Made by a program: the position numbers and the translations under genes | Notes under the pieces: model-generated | Told to the model about the DNA's origin: nothing | Seen by the model: the letters and a program-made list of their open reading frames with translations, nothing else | Databases searched by the model: none | Assembly: GCA_003194525.1 (NCBI GenBank) | Contig: NBIV01000135.1 | Location: 62,001-126,000, forward strand | DNA length: 64,000 bases | Direction of reading: 5' to 3' | From: Gracilariopsis chorda | Taxonomy: Eukaryota > Rhodophyta > Florideophyceae > Gracilariales > Gracilariaceae | In this document: positions 51,801 through 62,305 of the stretch, piece after piece | How positions within the stretch are numbered: position 1 is the stretch's first letter | Layout of the letters: every line of letters starts with the position of its first letter

Positions 51801-52363
51801 GGTGTGTCGCAAAAAGGCCCCGACTATCTGCGCGACAGCAGTAGGCTTGGAAGTCTTCATCAGAAGACGACTCTACCACCGTTTCCCTGACTTTTCTCCA
51901 TCCTGAATCAGCTCCAACGGAGACATGATGCGATCGGGGTTTTGTCAGGGGTTTTCTCGGAAGGTTTAGGATATGGTTGATAGACCCTGAACAGTTGCAG
52001 GCTTATTCTCTTCTTGTCAACGTCGCCGACGATATGAGGATTGGAAGAAGAGAACGCAATCATGACTTCTGGTTGCACAACGTGATATGTACAGAGCTCC
52101 TTGTCGTGGTGTGCCCTTTAGCCGATGACCTATGTAGAGGGAGAAGGAGAAGTAGAAATTTAGGGAGCAAGGGATGAAAGGCGATGATCATCGGTGACGA
52201 AATGCTCACGCAGACGAGAGTACCTTTGAGATCTAATGCTTTCTTTGCTTAATCACGAAGTAGCTCAGTGATCCTAACACGGCTGAAAATCTTAGTTTGT
52301 AGCTACGATAACAAAGAAAGCGTTATAGGTATTGGAGGTTTGTAGTAAACCTCACGATGTACG

Positions 52364-52414
52364 AGTAATAGACGTACACGCTCACAATAAACAAGAAGAA
52401 GAAGTGATGGAGCA
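52364..52414 (+). repeat. LINE-type 3' tail, second copy
   Basis: AGTAATAGA, a ~12-nt spacer, ACAATAAA, an AGAAGAAG run and GTGATGGAGCA match, in order and spacing, the sequence that ends the LINE remnant at 51181-51232. Confidence 0.6.
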
Positions 52415-53431
52415 GCTCTACATCAGGTTCGTGAACAACAACGCCAGCCCACCTCTGCTGTTTTGCATCTCTGTAGCTGTTGTGATTGATTTCTGCTCCA
52501 TGGGGCATCTTACAATTGCGACTAAAGAGAAAACTATAAACGAGTTAGAGCTGTCATTCGTTTCAGCTTTTGAGACAGCTTGTTCTTGTTTGTTTATGGG
52601 ACGTGTTCGCGTTTCCGATGGCACACCTTAGCGCTGCAAGTTATTGAGGGGAGTAAAACCAAATGGGAGGTGTTCACTAGCAGCAAATCAATGGGCTACC
52701 TTGCGTCTTCTTGAACATACTCTGTGCTGGCAGATGTGCGTGAGACTTGAGAGGACATAATGACATTGTTCTCCGTCGAAAATATCTTATTCATCGCAGT
52801 GAAGGGAACTAGCGTGTTTGCTATAAAAAAATGATAGAGAATGGGTTGTCGTTGAAGCTTTTGCAGCTGATCCGATGATACGATGCTAAGTGGATTCTTG
52901 CAGGACAGAACCTAAGATAGGATATGGCTCGCAGAAGGGTGAGCTTCCGCTATGTGGTATGACAGGTTGTATTGAACACACTAATCCACTGGGTGTGTTT
53001 TTCCCACATTCTTGCCAATTCGTCTAAATGGAAAGCCGCACGGATCCGAAATTGCGATTGATAAGAAACCAAGTCTTTCAAAGTGAAGATTAGCTGGCGG
53101 ACTTCATACGCCGAAGTTTTGAATGAGGCTTCGTCCCTCCAAATCACACGAACCAAAGTGACAATACTTTCGATCGAAGTAAAAGATGAAGGTGCCCTCT
53201 TGCTGTGCAACGGAGCTTTGAATAAAATACTGGGGGCGGAATGCTAAGGGGTGCAGAAAGAAAAGGAGAAGAGCAAAGATGTTTTTAAAGCATGGAGGAA
53301 GTGAAAGGGTGCGACTGTAGACTTGCGCAATTTAACGGAGATTGGTTAGAGGTACGATGGCGACGGCATAAAATAGTTGAGCTTGATGAAAAATGTTGGG
53401 TACAAATGTAGTGTGCAGTGCGATGTTCATC

Positions 53432-53551
53432 ACATTCAGCCAAACCAAGTTGCCAAGCGCCGTGTCCCATTCCGAACCGCGAAGCTAATCCACTTTGGGC
53501 CGGGCTAGTACTGACATGAGGGATCGGTCTGGAATCCCCGGTGCTGAATGT
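53432..53551 (+). rRNA. 5S ribosomal RNA gene, copy A
   Basis: 120 nt from ACATTCAGCC to GGTGCTGAATGT; the two ends pair perfectly as helix I. The interior carries the conserved eukaryotic 5S features: GTGTCCCATTCCGAACCGCG (loop C region), GAAGCTAA, CTTTGGGCCGGGCTAGTACT (helix V/loop E, A- and C-box region of the internal promoter) and ATGAGGGATCGGTCTGGAAT. A T5 run begins three bases after the end. Confidence 0.9.
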
Positions 53552-53553
53552 TC

Positions 53554-53558
53554 TTTTT
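53554..53558 (+). terminator. Pol III terminator of 5S copy A
   Basis: Five T immediately downstream of the 5S 3' end, followed by further T-rich sequence. Confidence 0.75.
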
Positions 53559-53803
53559 GTTTCTTTTTCTTTTTTACAGGCGCATAAAACAATAAACAAC
53601 CATAAAGGAACAAACCCAGGATTCCAGCAATCACGTTATGCCACATTGAAAATGAGCAAAACTCTAGGCATTACCAAGGGTACGAAAATAAGCAAAGATG
53701 GTTTTCCATTTCTCGGTTCTGCCTTTTCTTCACGGGCCATAGTTTAAGCTCCAGTTTCCCGGATGTTCATTGTTTTTTGCATGCCTGGAAAAGAAAAAGA
53801 GAC

Positions 53804-53808
53804 AAAAA
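53804..53808 (-). terminator. Pol III terminator of 5S copy B
   Basis: AAAAA on the plus strand, i.e. T5 on the transcribed strand, three bases after the 5S 3' end. Confidence 0.75.
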
Positions 53809-53810
53809 GA

Positions 53811-53930
53811 ACATTCGGCACCGGGGATTCCAGACCGATCCCTCATGTCAGTACTAGCCCGGCCCAAAGTGGGTTAGCTTCGCGGTTCGGAATGGGACAC
53901 GGCGCTTGGCAACTTGGTTTGGCTGAATGT
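53811..53930 (-). rRNA. 5S ribosomal RNA gene, copy B
   Basis: 120 nt, nearly identical to copy A and facing it. Two differences I can see: GCTAACCCAC against GCTAATCCAC in copy A, and 3' GGTGCCGAATGT against GGTGCTGAATGT. The second leaves an A-C mismatch in helix I, so copy B is slightly degraded in the closing stem. Internal promoter blocks and terminator are intact. Confidence 0.87.
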
Positions 53931-53984
53931 GATGAGCATCACACTGCACACTACATTTGTACCCAACATTTTTCATCAAGCTCA

Positions 53985-56231
53985 TGTGTTTATGTACTTG
54001 CCAGTATAGCATCATCGTACTTCCACTCCCGCCCCCGCCCCCGTTTCAAGAGCCCATATCTATATTCGTACGCTTTCAATTCCTGCATTATTTAAAAACA
54101 CCTTTGCCCTTCTCCTTTTCGTTCTACAGCTCTAGCACTCCACCCCAGTACTTTGTTCGATAGTTCCGTTACTACTACTCTGTGTAAAAATTATGGCCAT
54201 GACATGAAGAGGATCAAGGCTTTAGAATCGCCATGATCATGTTATAACTTTTGAGAGTGGTCATAAGAGTTCTCAAACTTCATTTGAACGAGAGATTCCT
54301 TAACAATAGCACGCTTTAGCACGCTGATTTGTCCGAAATTTCAGCTGCAGAATGTCTCTACTTCTTCGTAGCCTGGTTACAAGTCTCCAACTGCTGCTTT
54401 GATACAAGATTAAAGACCAGTGTTCGTCTAGATTTTTGTTCGCACTATAAACGACCCACCTTCAGGAATGGAAGACATTCGAAAGTACCTAACTACGCAA
54501 TTTGGTACTCCAGTATCATTTTAGTTCTGCTTTGAAGTCAAGCCTATCTTTACGTCATTCAAAGGTTCGTAGTGTACTGTGTTGTTTTAGTTGGCGGAGA
54601 TTCACATGTTCACATTCTTGCATGCATGCTTTCCTATTCCCATTTCGTCATCACGGACTTGCTTTGTTACTGGACACTGGACGCCCTCTCCGGAGTCTCA
54701 TGGTGAGTGTCCCCCTGCGATGTCAACGTCGAAGTACAAAGTACAGGAAAGGCTAGAAGTTAAAACCGCTCATCATTTAACGCTGTGATACTAAAGGGCG
54801 GTTTTCACGGACTTATGTACATGTACTAATGAAGATCGTTTGTCAAAAATAGATCACCAACTTGCAAATCCAAAGGAAATTGCTCATGTGAAGGTAGGCG
54901 CGATTGCGATGGAAGGGAATCATTCTGCAACAACCGCCAAACAAAAGAGGATTCAAGCATCGAAAACGACTTATCTCTTAACAATACCTCGTCATATATA
55001 ACGAACATCTGTATCTAACCACAGTAGCGCGGTAGAGGTGCCTCAATAATCATCTGTTCCTTCTACGATGGACTAAGATCATCAAGCGATGTTTCTATCC
55101 CGAAAACCTGTTAACAATAAGCTGTGTGACCCTAGAGCACATATTCGATCTGCCGTATTATCATATGCATATATGATATGCTGACCTCATCCGAGGGGTT
55201 TGCGATGCGACTGAAGCCAAATTGATCAGCGATCTGAATTCCTTTTCAAACTAGCCCCCATGAAACAAATTCGCTCCTGGAAGGAGTATAGCGAGTTATT
55301 CGAGAGCAATGACCCGAGCGTTCATAAGCCAAACAACCACGCACCAGTTCGCCACCTTTGCATAGTATCTGTGACGTTTGCCAATCTCTTTAGCAGTGAC
55401 ACGATAGTTCTGCGCAACAAGACACGTTTCTGGACACGGTGGAACCAAAGCCCAAATGACGATTCCGTTCAGGTTCGACAAGCACGTACATATTCTTCTT
55501 TTTCACTGCACAAGGGCTTCTGGACGAAGCTAAAGACTCCTGCTGATGGGAATCGGAGGTAATGAAATGCATCATCGAGTGCGCATACCATGCAAATCAT
55601 TTTCTTAAATATAGTAAAGAGTAGCCTCTTTGAATCGGCAAGAGCTTCCAAAATGACAAACCCTACACCTCCAAATAACTGTGATGGAACGAAGAGCCTT
55701 TCCGACGAAAAGATCAACTGCTTGTCCAGGACAGGTGCTGGGACCAAGCTACGTGAAGTTATGTTCATCTCCGTCTCCTGTACTCCACATATGTCTTTGC
55801 GAAGAATACGCTGAACAGAAAGCTCCAGACTTGTGTAAACAGCACTACTTCTGAAGTTGTTCTAAACATCATGCCCAACGAATGAGAAGCATGGAATACC
55901 CAAGCAGGTAAATGCTTGTAATCAGTTATCCGACATTGAGATCAGCTTGAAAAAGAAATGTGGATCGTGAATGTACATGTTTCCCGTAGTACAAACTCTC
56001 CCATTGATCCATGATAGTTGGAACAAAGGTCAGGCAAGTGAATTTCGGAACTCGTTCTCCTAATTCGTTTCTAAGCGTCTCATATGAAAAGAAACCAGCG
56101 GACATCACACACAGGGATAGAAGACATTGGCGCATCGATCTCGCTTCCAGCGATGACATGGCTATGCCATGTCATATAGAAGGCTTTAACAAGTCGGACT
56201 TCTAGGGCATCATTAAGATTCCTTGGGAAAA
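53985..56231. other. 2.2-kb interval with no supported gene
   Basis: Only short frames without family features. No repeat identified. Confidence 0.5.
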
Positions 56232-56715
56232 CTACCAAACTCGGAGTTCCCCTACCTTCTCGATAACAGCCCGGATCGTTCGCATTGAATGGTCTTTAAG
56301 TGCAAGAGATATAAGGAGAGGCTTCGAGCATCCATCGTCGGATATTTTGGAGATGACCGCCCTCGCACAAAGCTCCAGTTCGGGCATGTCACGAATCCCC
56401 ACTAGGGTTTGAACTGAGAAAGATTCTGCACCCGCAATGGTTACTTCTTTGCTAGCAGAAAGCTGAAAGAAAGTCAGAGCTGTGCCCTAATCACAGATGT
56501 TGATCAAAAACACTTACCGTTGTTCCCATCTTCCTCATCTGTGTTACGAGTACAAAGATGCGATCTGAAAACGGCTGTACCAAGAAATCGGTGCTTCTGC
56601 CGTTGATTTCAACGGTTGCTGACTTGATGAAGTGTGCGTTGTGCCCGCCGTCGTCTGCAGGTGCACTAACGGGAATGTCATGGCTGTGTGCGTTTGGATC
56701 GAGTGGACCGACCAT
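56232..56715 (-). CDS. PSMG3: Proteasome assembly chaperone 3 (PAC3/PSMG3), 2 exons (142 aa)
   Basis: PAC3 pairs with PAC4 to scaffold assembly of the 20S proteasome alpha ring. Exon 1 is 56715-56518, exon 2 is 56462-56232, and the intron is 55 nt (GTAAGT...CAG, phase 0). Exon 1 carries the family block VQPFSDRIFVLVTQMRKMGTT, which matches human PSMG3 (FSSHILVLVTQFGKMGT). Exon 2 carries VSVQT-like strands and ends PLLISLALKDHSMRTIRAV... ELRVW, paralleling the human C-terminus (AVAVKDKSM ... QVW). Length is near the human 122 aa plus a longer N-terminus with a His/Asp-rich stretch. The intron is the shortest in the window. Confidence 0.82.
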
Positions 56716-57557
56716 CTTGCGAATGGTTTATATAAGATGAATGGCTTGATCCCGAAACGATACTTGCCCGTATGAAACGAAACACAGGGCTGATCTTCTG
56801 GCAGGATTCTAGTAGTGATGAAAAGGTACTGACCAAGACCTGGCGAAAAGCCCCCTATAATGTTTGAGAAACTCAAACGGCGAATGAAGAACGTCGTTCA
56901 AAAAGGATAAGGAGGTTAGCAAACCCTTTAACTTCGCTTCCTTGATCCGCCCCGTGGATCCCATTCAGTTGGCACGTGATAAACACCTTGGATACCGTTG
57001 GTATACCAACGGTTCTAACACCGTACCAAGTTGGCTACTAACTTTGTTAGAAGAATAACAATATTTTAAGAAAAAAGCAAACCTCCCACCGTCCGTCGAA
57101 ACGATAGCCGCACCCGCGTTAAGAGGAAACGTGCAAGCCATACGCTCTGTAGCTTAACTCGTGCCTGGGATGGCTTTGCAATGTCTGATGTCTGTCTTCA
57201 GCTATGAATCAGGTCAAACATGTTCGTTGATGCCTGAGTACTACCCGGCCAAAAAGGAAGGAGGGTACCAAGGTATGGATGATTGCTAAAGAGTGGTCTC
57301 TACCAGTGGTACGTACTACGCAAAACCAGTGTTAGGGTGAGAGAGAGTTGGCGCCGAGCAATAGCGAATTCGCAACAACAGGCGCTGCGGTGAACAGGTG
57401 AACTAGTAATGTGTCGGTGAAAACAGTGTTTAACTTATACGACAAGACAAAGAAGCTAAGATGCGAAAAACAGAAATACAAATGCCAAGTGTCATGGACG
57501 TGACAGAGAACGCATGGAAGTCCCTGCTGAGAGCGATCATGAAACTCTCCCCCAAAA
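56716..57557. other. Intergenic with clustered palindromes
   Basis: Upstream of PAC3. It contains a perfect 20-bp palindrome (56994-57013), TACC-AA-GGTA at 57266 and TACC-AGT-GGTA at 57301. No ORF with support. Confidence 0.6.
56994..57013. repeat. Perfect 20-bp palindrome
   Basis: ACCGTTGGTATACCAACGGT reads identically on both strands. It is made of TACC-GTT-GGTA fused to TACC-AAC-GGT, both members of the palindrome family seen elsewhere in this half of the window. Confidence 0.95.
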
Positions 57558-57878
57558 TTAAGTCATGGTAACGGAAACCTTCTCGGATGAAGATTCTGCG
57601 CTGCGCTTGAATACCCTCGACAAGTTCTCAGACACTCTTCGCGAGCCGCGGAAAAACGAGGATGATGGTTTCGATGAGTTTTTTCTCTCAACGTCTCTTG
57701 AACAACGCTTACCCTCGCCGCGGCCGGTGGTATCGAGTACGACAAACTCACGCCCGCGGATGGGACTGCTCGCCTCCAGTACCTGCTTTAGGGCCATGGC
57801 GGCCTCATTCATGGTGAAGCTTTCGCGGTCTATGGGATCCTCCGCTTGCTTTTCAGCGTGGGAAAAACACCGCATCAT
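57558..57878 (-). CDS. Hypothetical protein (106 aa), doubtful
   Basis: The ATG at 57878 (MMRCFSHAEKQ) opens a frame with a helical first half (ESFTMNEAAMALKQVLEA) and a basic Ser/Arg-rich second half (RKNSSKPSSSFFRGSRRVSENL). No recognised family. The opposite strand is open over the same bases (57565-58002), which weakens the case for either. I favour the minus frame because its start has two ATGs and its composition is more protein-like. Confidence 0.28.
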   Translation of the reverse strand: MMRCFSHAEKQAEDPIDRESFTMNEAAMALKQVLEASSPIRGREFVVLDTTGRGEGKRCSRDVERKNSSKPSSSFFRGSRRVSENLSRVFKRSAESSSEKVSVTMT

Positions 57879-60800
57879 AGGGCAACAAAGAGGAGTAGGT
57901 ATCTTGGATGGTGATCGGAAGATGGTAGAGCGAATATCTGAAAGGTGGCAAGCGCACGAGGCGGAGGAAAGAGGAGTAATGGGACACGGGCGACGCGGCT
58001 AAAGGGCTGCTCGTGCGAAGCAGGGGGGTTCTCTAGTAGACAACGGGAACCGCCCCCCAATTTCCAAGTAAGGCGGCAATGGAAGCACTCTCGAGAGGAA
58101 GTGGCGTATGTGTGCTTGCGTGTGGGATTGCATCGTTGCGAAGGCGGCGAACGCTGTAGGAGGTGGATTTTTTTGGCGTCTTGTTTAATCATGCGGAAAC
58201 GCGCCAATGAATCACACACTGGTACGTGGTACGTACCTTTGGTATCTCGTCACCGAACATGGCGATACAAGCCATTGCAGTTTGTGCGTTGCCACTACAT
58301 GCGCGTAGGGAAGACATCCGATGCCGTCCCCTTTTCGCTTGGCGGACTTCTATGAGTCTGACACACTTTGTGGTCGTCATGATTACCTTACGGCTTAGGG
58401 CCCAGCCCAGCGCTACCAGTTTCTCTCAGGAGTTTTGAGGCGGGAGGCTAGAAGGCTACTCTTTGGGACTTGGGGTAAAGGGTTAGATCCGCTGCTTAGC
58501 GTCGCAGCAGACGGTTACCGATGAGTGAGAGCACCTGGGACTACAAACTTTACATGTCAAGTGCGTGCTCACTTTTCCCCTCGTGATGATTTTAACCTTG
58601 GCGTCTTTTGGCAATCGTACTGTACCTTGCCGAGTACATCGGCAACTTTGTGCGACCATCTCACACCTACTTTATCATACCTCGTCCAGGATGGACCTAG
58701 TCTGGTGGGGAAGCACACGTAGATAGTACAGTATAAGGCAGCGCTATGTGCGACTCAGCGACGAGGGCTTACGAAACAAAGCTCTGGCACACTCAGTTGT
58801 ACCACACGAACAACAACCCAATGTTTTGGAACGGTATATTTCACAGGCAAGAGAATTAAGTCGGCGGTGTTGTTCAAGACTGGTGACAAAGTGCAATGGA
58901 TGATTGCTATGCATAACTTAACTTAACGAGCTCTATTGCACCAGTGCAAACTGTCACACTTCGATATCTGTTCAAACCGACGGCAGCCCTTCCCGCCATT
59001 CAATTCTGTGACACTGGAAGAACATACCAACGCAGCCGTAACGCAGCGTAGAGCGACAAGAACCGGACGACATGATGTTCCCGCAGTGACTTCCATGTTT
59101 GCCGTTAAAGCGTTTCTTCTCGAAAAAAGAGGAGCATTACATGTTGCTGCCTCCACAGAGATGGAGTTCCAAGCTATCTCAGAAACTGACGTTCGCAGTG
59201 TGCGAAGAGGTTCTAGCCACAAAAACTGAACGGCCTAAAAAGAACCGAAGGTGTGAAAGGTAAAGGGTTAGCTACCAATGATAAGTTACTGTGCGTCCCA
59301 GACCGCGAGGCTTTCCTCGAGCTGTATTCTGCAACCGAAAACATTTGCTTGAACCTCTTTAGTCGAGTGCCGATCCCCTAAGCAACCTCGTTGCTGCGAA
59401 GTAATGCTCCAGCAGTACGCAAGTTAATGAAGGATACACATGTACACTTTCAATGCCGCATTGTTCACACACACATGCTTGTTTCCGTGGTTCACAATTG
59501 CAACGATGCAGTTGTAACATTTTCGGCTGCTGTGCATTCTACAACAGTATTGTACAGTGAAGAACGGGATATACACTACCAACGGTACCGCAAGGTAAGA
59601 GGAGTAGAAGGCTAGAACTTTGAGTTGTTGGCACGAAGACAACTTCCGGGCTAACATGGGTCATGTTACATGACGTGACTCTTCGTTCGAGATTGAAAAT
59701 GGGGCATTGCAAGCAGTACTAATGGCACCACAAGCTCTTCGAAGCAGTACTGCACTGTATTTCCAGTACTGTATCTCCCTTTGTATATCCCTGTGAGGAG
59801 TTTCATTGTTTCGTAAGGTCCCATTTGAGAGTTCTCAAGGGGAAGGCTAGCTATTATATCATATACCATGATGGTAAGGGTACCGCTAGCCCCTTCGCGG
59901 GCAGCGGACCTGAATGTGATTATTCAGAGGGAAGCAGTGAACGGCTTTTGTATTCTGAACGCTGATCAAGGAATATTACAATGTAACAAAGTCTCCAGAG
60001 GCTAGACAATCGCGACTGACATGAAATATGACCGACATGGATACCCAAAGTGTTCATACTTGGAACAGTAAGGGGATTTGCTACGCCGAAACAGTTGAAA
60101 TTATGTCCGCTGTTGGGCTGTTGCAGTCCATTGACACATGGAGTGAAAAAGTATGACGAGTAAGAAGTTATCAGCAGCAGTCCCGAGATTGGTAGGAGTG
60201 AAGGCATACTTTCCATAGTGTCAAGGACGTAAATGCCACAACCAAGCTCCGTAGTGAAACCTTGTGTGTTCGTGCTCATCTTGCATTACTATCGTATCAG
60301 GGATTGCCTATCACGTTCATGCCTTTAATCATAGAAGCAGTGTATGTACCAACGGTAATTGGAAGGGCACATGGTGTGAGTTGGGAGGGGGGGAGGGGGG
60401 GGGGGGAAGGGATCTTAATTTTGGATGGGGGAGGCAGGGGCGCACTGTGTGCCATGTCTTTGACCAACCTTGCTGGTCAATCAAAGAAATGTAACCAATA
60501 ATTCTGCTAAACGAACTGCAAGAGTTTCCGCTCTTCTTAAGCCCAACGGCGGTATGGCACGACGATGGTAGAAATGTCTCCACGCACAAATATCTGAGAT
60601 GCTTGTATTGAGTTGCTAATAGCGAAACAAAAAGTGATGCATGTTCACAACAAGGAGAGAAACTCGGTGCGTGGGAGAGGTGTATTAAAAAAATGCAAGA
60701 AAAAGTGAGAAAGTTAGGACGGACACTCTCTTTTACTTGTTGGCATTGATGGCGAGAGGAAAAGAGAGGGGGAAGAAAGAGAGGGAATGCATGGCGGAGA

Positions 60801-61203
60801 GTGACTGATGACGCGATGATAATCATCGCTCGTCATCCATACATTATTGAGCACACTTGTCTGCACTTGTCGAGATGCGAACAGATAAAAGGCTGCTGTG
60901 ATCCGGTACCAAGAGACATTCGAAAAAGGTAGGACACTGCGTTTCTTTTTCTTGTCCACCCGGACGTGAGAACGCAGTGGCGGGACATGTGTGAGTCAAA
61001 ACACGAGTCGTTTTCGCATAGAAGCGTGTCAGTAGTAAATGGGAAGTGGATGGGGAGGTATGGTTATATACAGCATAATACACAGTATCTGAGAGAAATA
61101 CATGCGTTCGAAGAGCTAGCATACGATCGATACACAGCAGAGCATCATATCCGGCGTGCACGACGGAAACGCAGAGGTAACGAGAGGGGGTGGGGGGTTG
61201 ATG
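57879..61203. other. 3.3-kb gene-poor interval
   Basis: No supported gene. It contains TACC-N3-GGTA palindromes at 58234, 59577 and 60347 and a G-rich run near 60388-60410. Confidence 0.55.
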
Positions 61204-61851
61204 CTAAGGTATTTCAATGTAGTGTGAGCGTGAATATGCGGGTTGAGCCTGCCCACTGACGAGAATAAGTTGTACACAACATCCCAGCAAACCGACAACC
61301 ATGAAACTGAGCACCGAGAACCACATGTCAATGTTATCGGACTTGACGAACTCAGGGATGACACTGGAGCCATCGAAAACGTCGCTATCAATAAGTTCCA
61401 TGCCAAAGAAGATCATGTAAGCGCCGCCATAACTGGAGATGAAAATGCCCACCTCCTTTGGAACGAGTGAAAACACGAGTCCAAACGCGGCGGACAAAAC
61501 GACCACAGCCATGATGAGCGACAGCATGGGTGCAGGGTAGAATGTGAGCGCGATACAAACGCCCAGAACAGCTCCAGTAGCAAAATCGGGGCCCTGTTCG
61601 CAAATCTCCAGCACGAGCATGAAAGTAATAACGGCGGCTATGGCGACGGCGGCGACAGCCAAGATTGGGTCGGACGATACAGAAGTGATTAGAGCATAGA
61701 CGAATCGGGATACGATGACGCAGGAAATAACACAGAGTGAGGGCTTGACCAGAAATCCGCCGAAGAATAGCATGAGTAGTCCGGCGGGAATGTACAGCAT
61801 ATGGCCTGCGGACGGAGCATACGGGTCCGCAAGCGGGTCGATAACAGCCAT
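61204..61851 (-). CDS. TMEM198-like / DUF4203 seven-span membrane protein (215 aa)
   Basis: Predominantly hydrophobic with about seven spans: HMLYIPAGLLMLFFGGFLV, LCVISCVIVSRFVYAL, DPILAVAAVAIAAVITFMLV, FATGAVLGVCIALTFY, LSLIMAVVVLSAAFGLVF, VGIFISSYGGAYMIFFGMEL and WFSVLSFMVVGLLGCCVQLI. The spacing and the small-residue spans fit the DUF4203/TMEM198 group, membrane proteins of poorly known function. The first in-frame ATG (61851) gives MAVIDPLADPYAPS; the open extension upstream has no ATG. Ends TAQPAYSR-like basic/aromatic. Single exon. Confidence 0.7.
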   Translation of the reverse strand: MAVIDPLADPYAPSAGHMLYIPAGLLMLFFGGFLVKPSLCVISCVIVSRFVYALITSVSSDPILAVAAVAIAAVITFMLVLEICEQGPDFATGAVLGVCIALTFYPAPMLSLIMAVVVLSAAFGLVFSLVPKEVGIFISSYGGAYMIFFGMELIDSDVFDGSSVIPEFVKSDNIDMWFSVLSFMVVGLLGCCVQLILVSGQAQPAYSRSHYIEIP

Positions 61852-62305
61852 GCTGAACGAGAAAAGCTGGGGGGGGGGCCAAAAGCGGGGACGTTTAGAC
61901 AGGAAGAGTAAAAGGGGGGTGGGGAGTATTGGGAAGGATAAGGACTGATGTTGGGCGAAGAAAGCGATAAGGCGACGCGTGTGAAGGCGCTGTGAACAAG
62001 CAGGGGACGGAGCGGAGTGGCGGCGTTTGACGGAGATACAGATACGGTACAAGCGACGAAGGTGGCAACGGCGGATTTAATCGTGGATGCGCGGTTGTGA
62101 ATTTTTTCGGAGTTGTTCGGAATGGCACGTGAAAGGCGGTGTGCACACGGCGCGTTGGAGCGCAGCGCAATTGGTGCGTTTGTGCGCACACACGGCCAGT
62201 CAGCGTCGGCGCAGCAGATTTGGGGCGCGCGATGAGTCCGTTTTCGCGGCGCGCGGTTGGGCGCGCAAAGGGCGTGAACGGCGAAAGCGGCATGACGTGT
62301 TCGGC
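61852..62305. other. Intergenic between two minus-strand genes
   Basis: GC-rich, with no feature supported beyond the promoter of the membrane-protein gene. Confidence 0.5.

Larger units (their letters stand above)
51497..53377. other. 1.9-kb repeat-bearing interval
   Basis: No gene seen. It contains the tandem array at 51600-51800 and a second LINE-type 3' tail at 52364-52414. Confidence 0.55.
53378..53601 (+). repeat. Inverted repeat, left arm (contains 5S rRNA gene)
   Basis: About 220 bp matching 53762-53984 in inverse orientation with scattered substitutions. The arm covers ~54 bp upstream of the 5S gene, the gene itself and ~50 bp of T-rich 3' flank. Confidence 0.88.
53762..53984 (-). 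repeat. Inverted repeat, right arm (contains 5S rRNA gene)
   Basis: Partner of 53378-53601; the spacer between arms is about 160 bp. The upstream flank GAGCTTGATGAAAAATGTTG is conserved in both arms, so the unit that was duplicated includes the upstream control region. Confidence 0.88.

Noticed and set aside
53285..54095. Two frames with near-identical translation over the 5S inverted repeat
   Set aside because: They translate 5S rRNA and its flanks; the similarity is due to the inverted duplication.
58923..59229. Opposed ~100-residue frames on both strands
   Set aside because: Both strands are open over the same bases and neither shows a motif; treated as chance.
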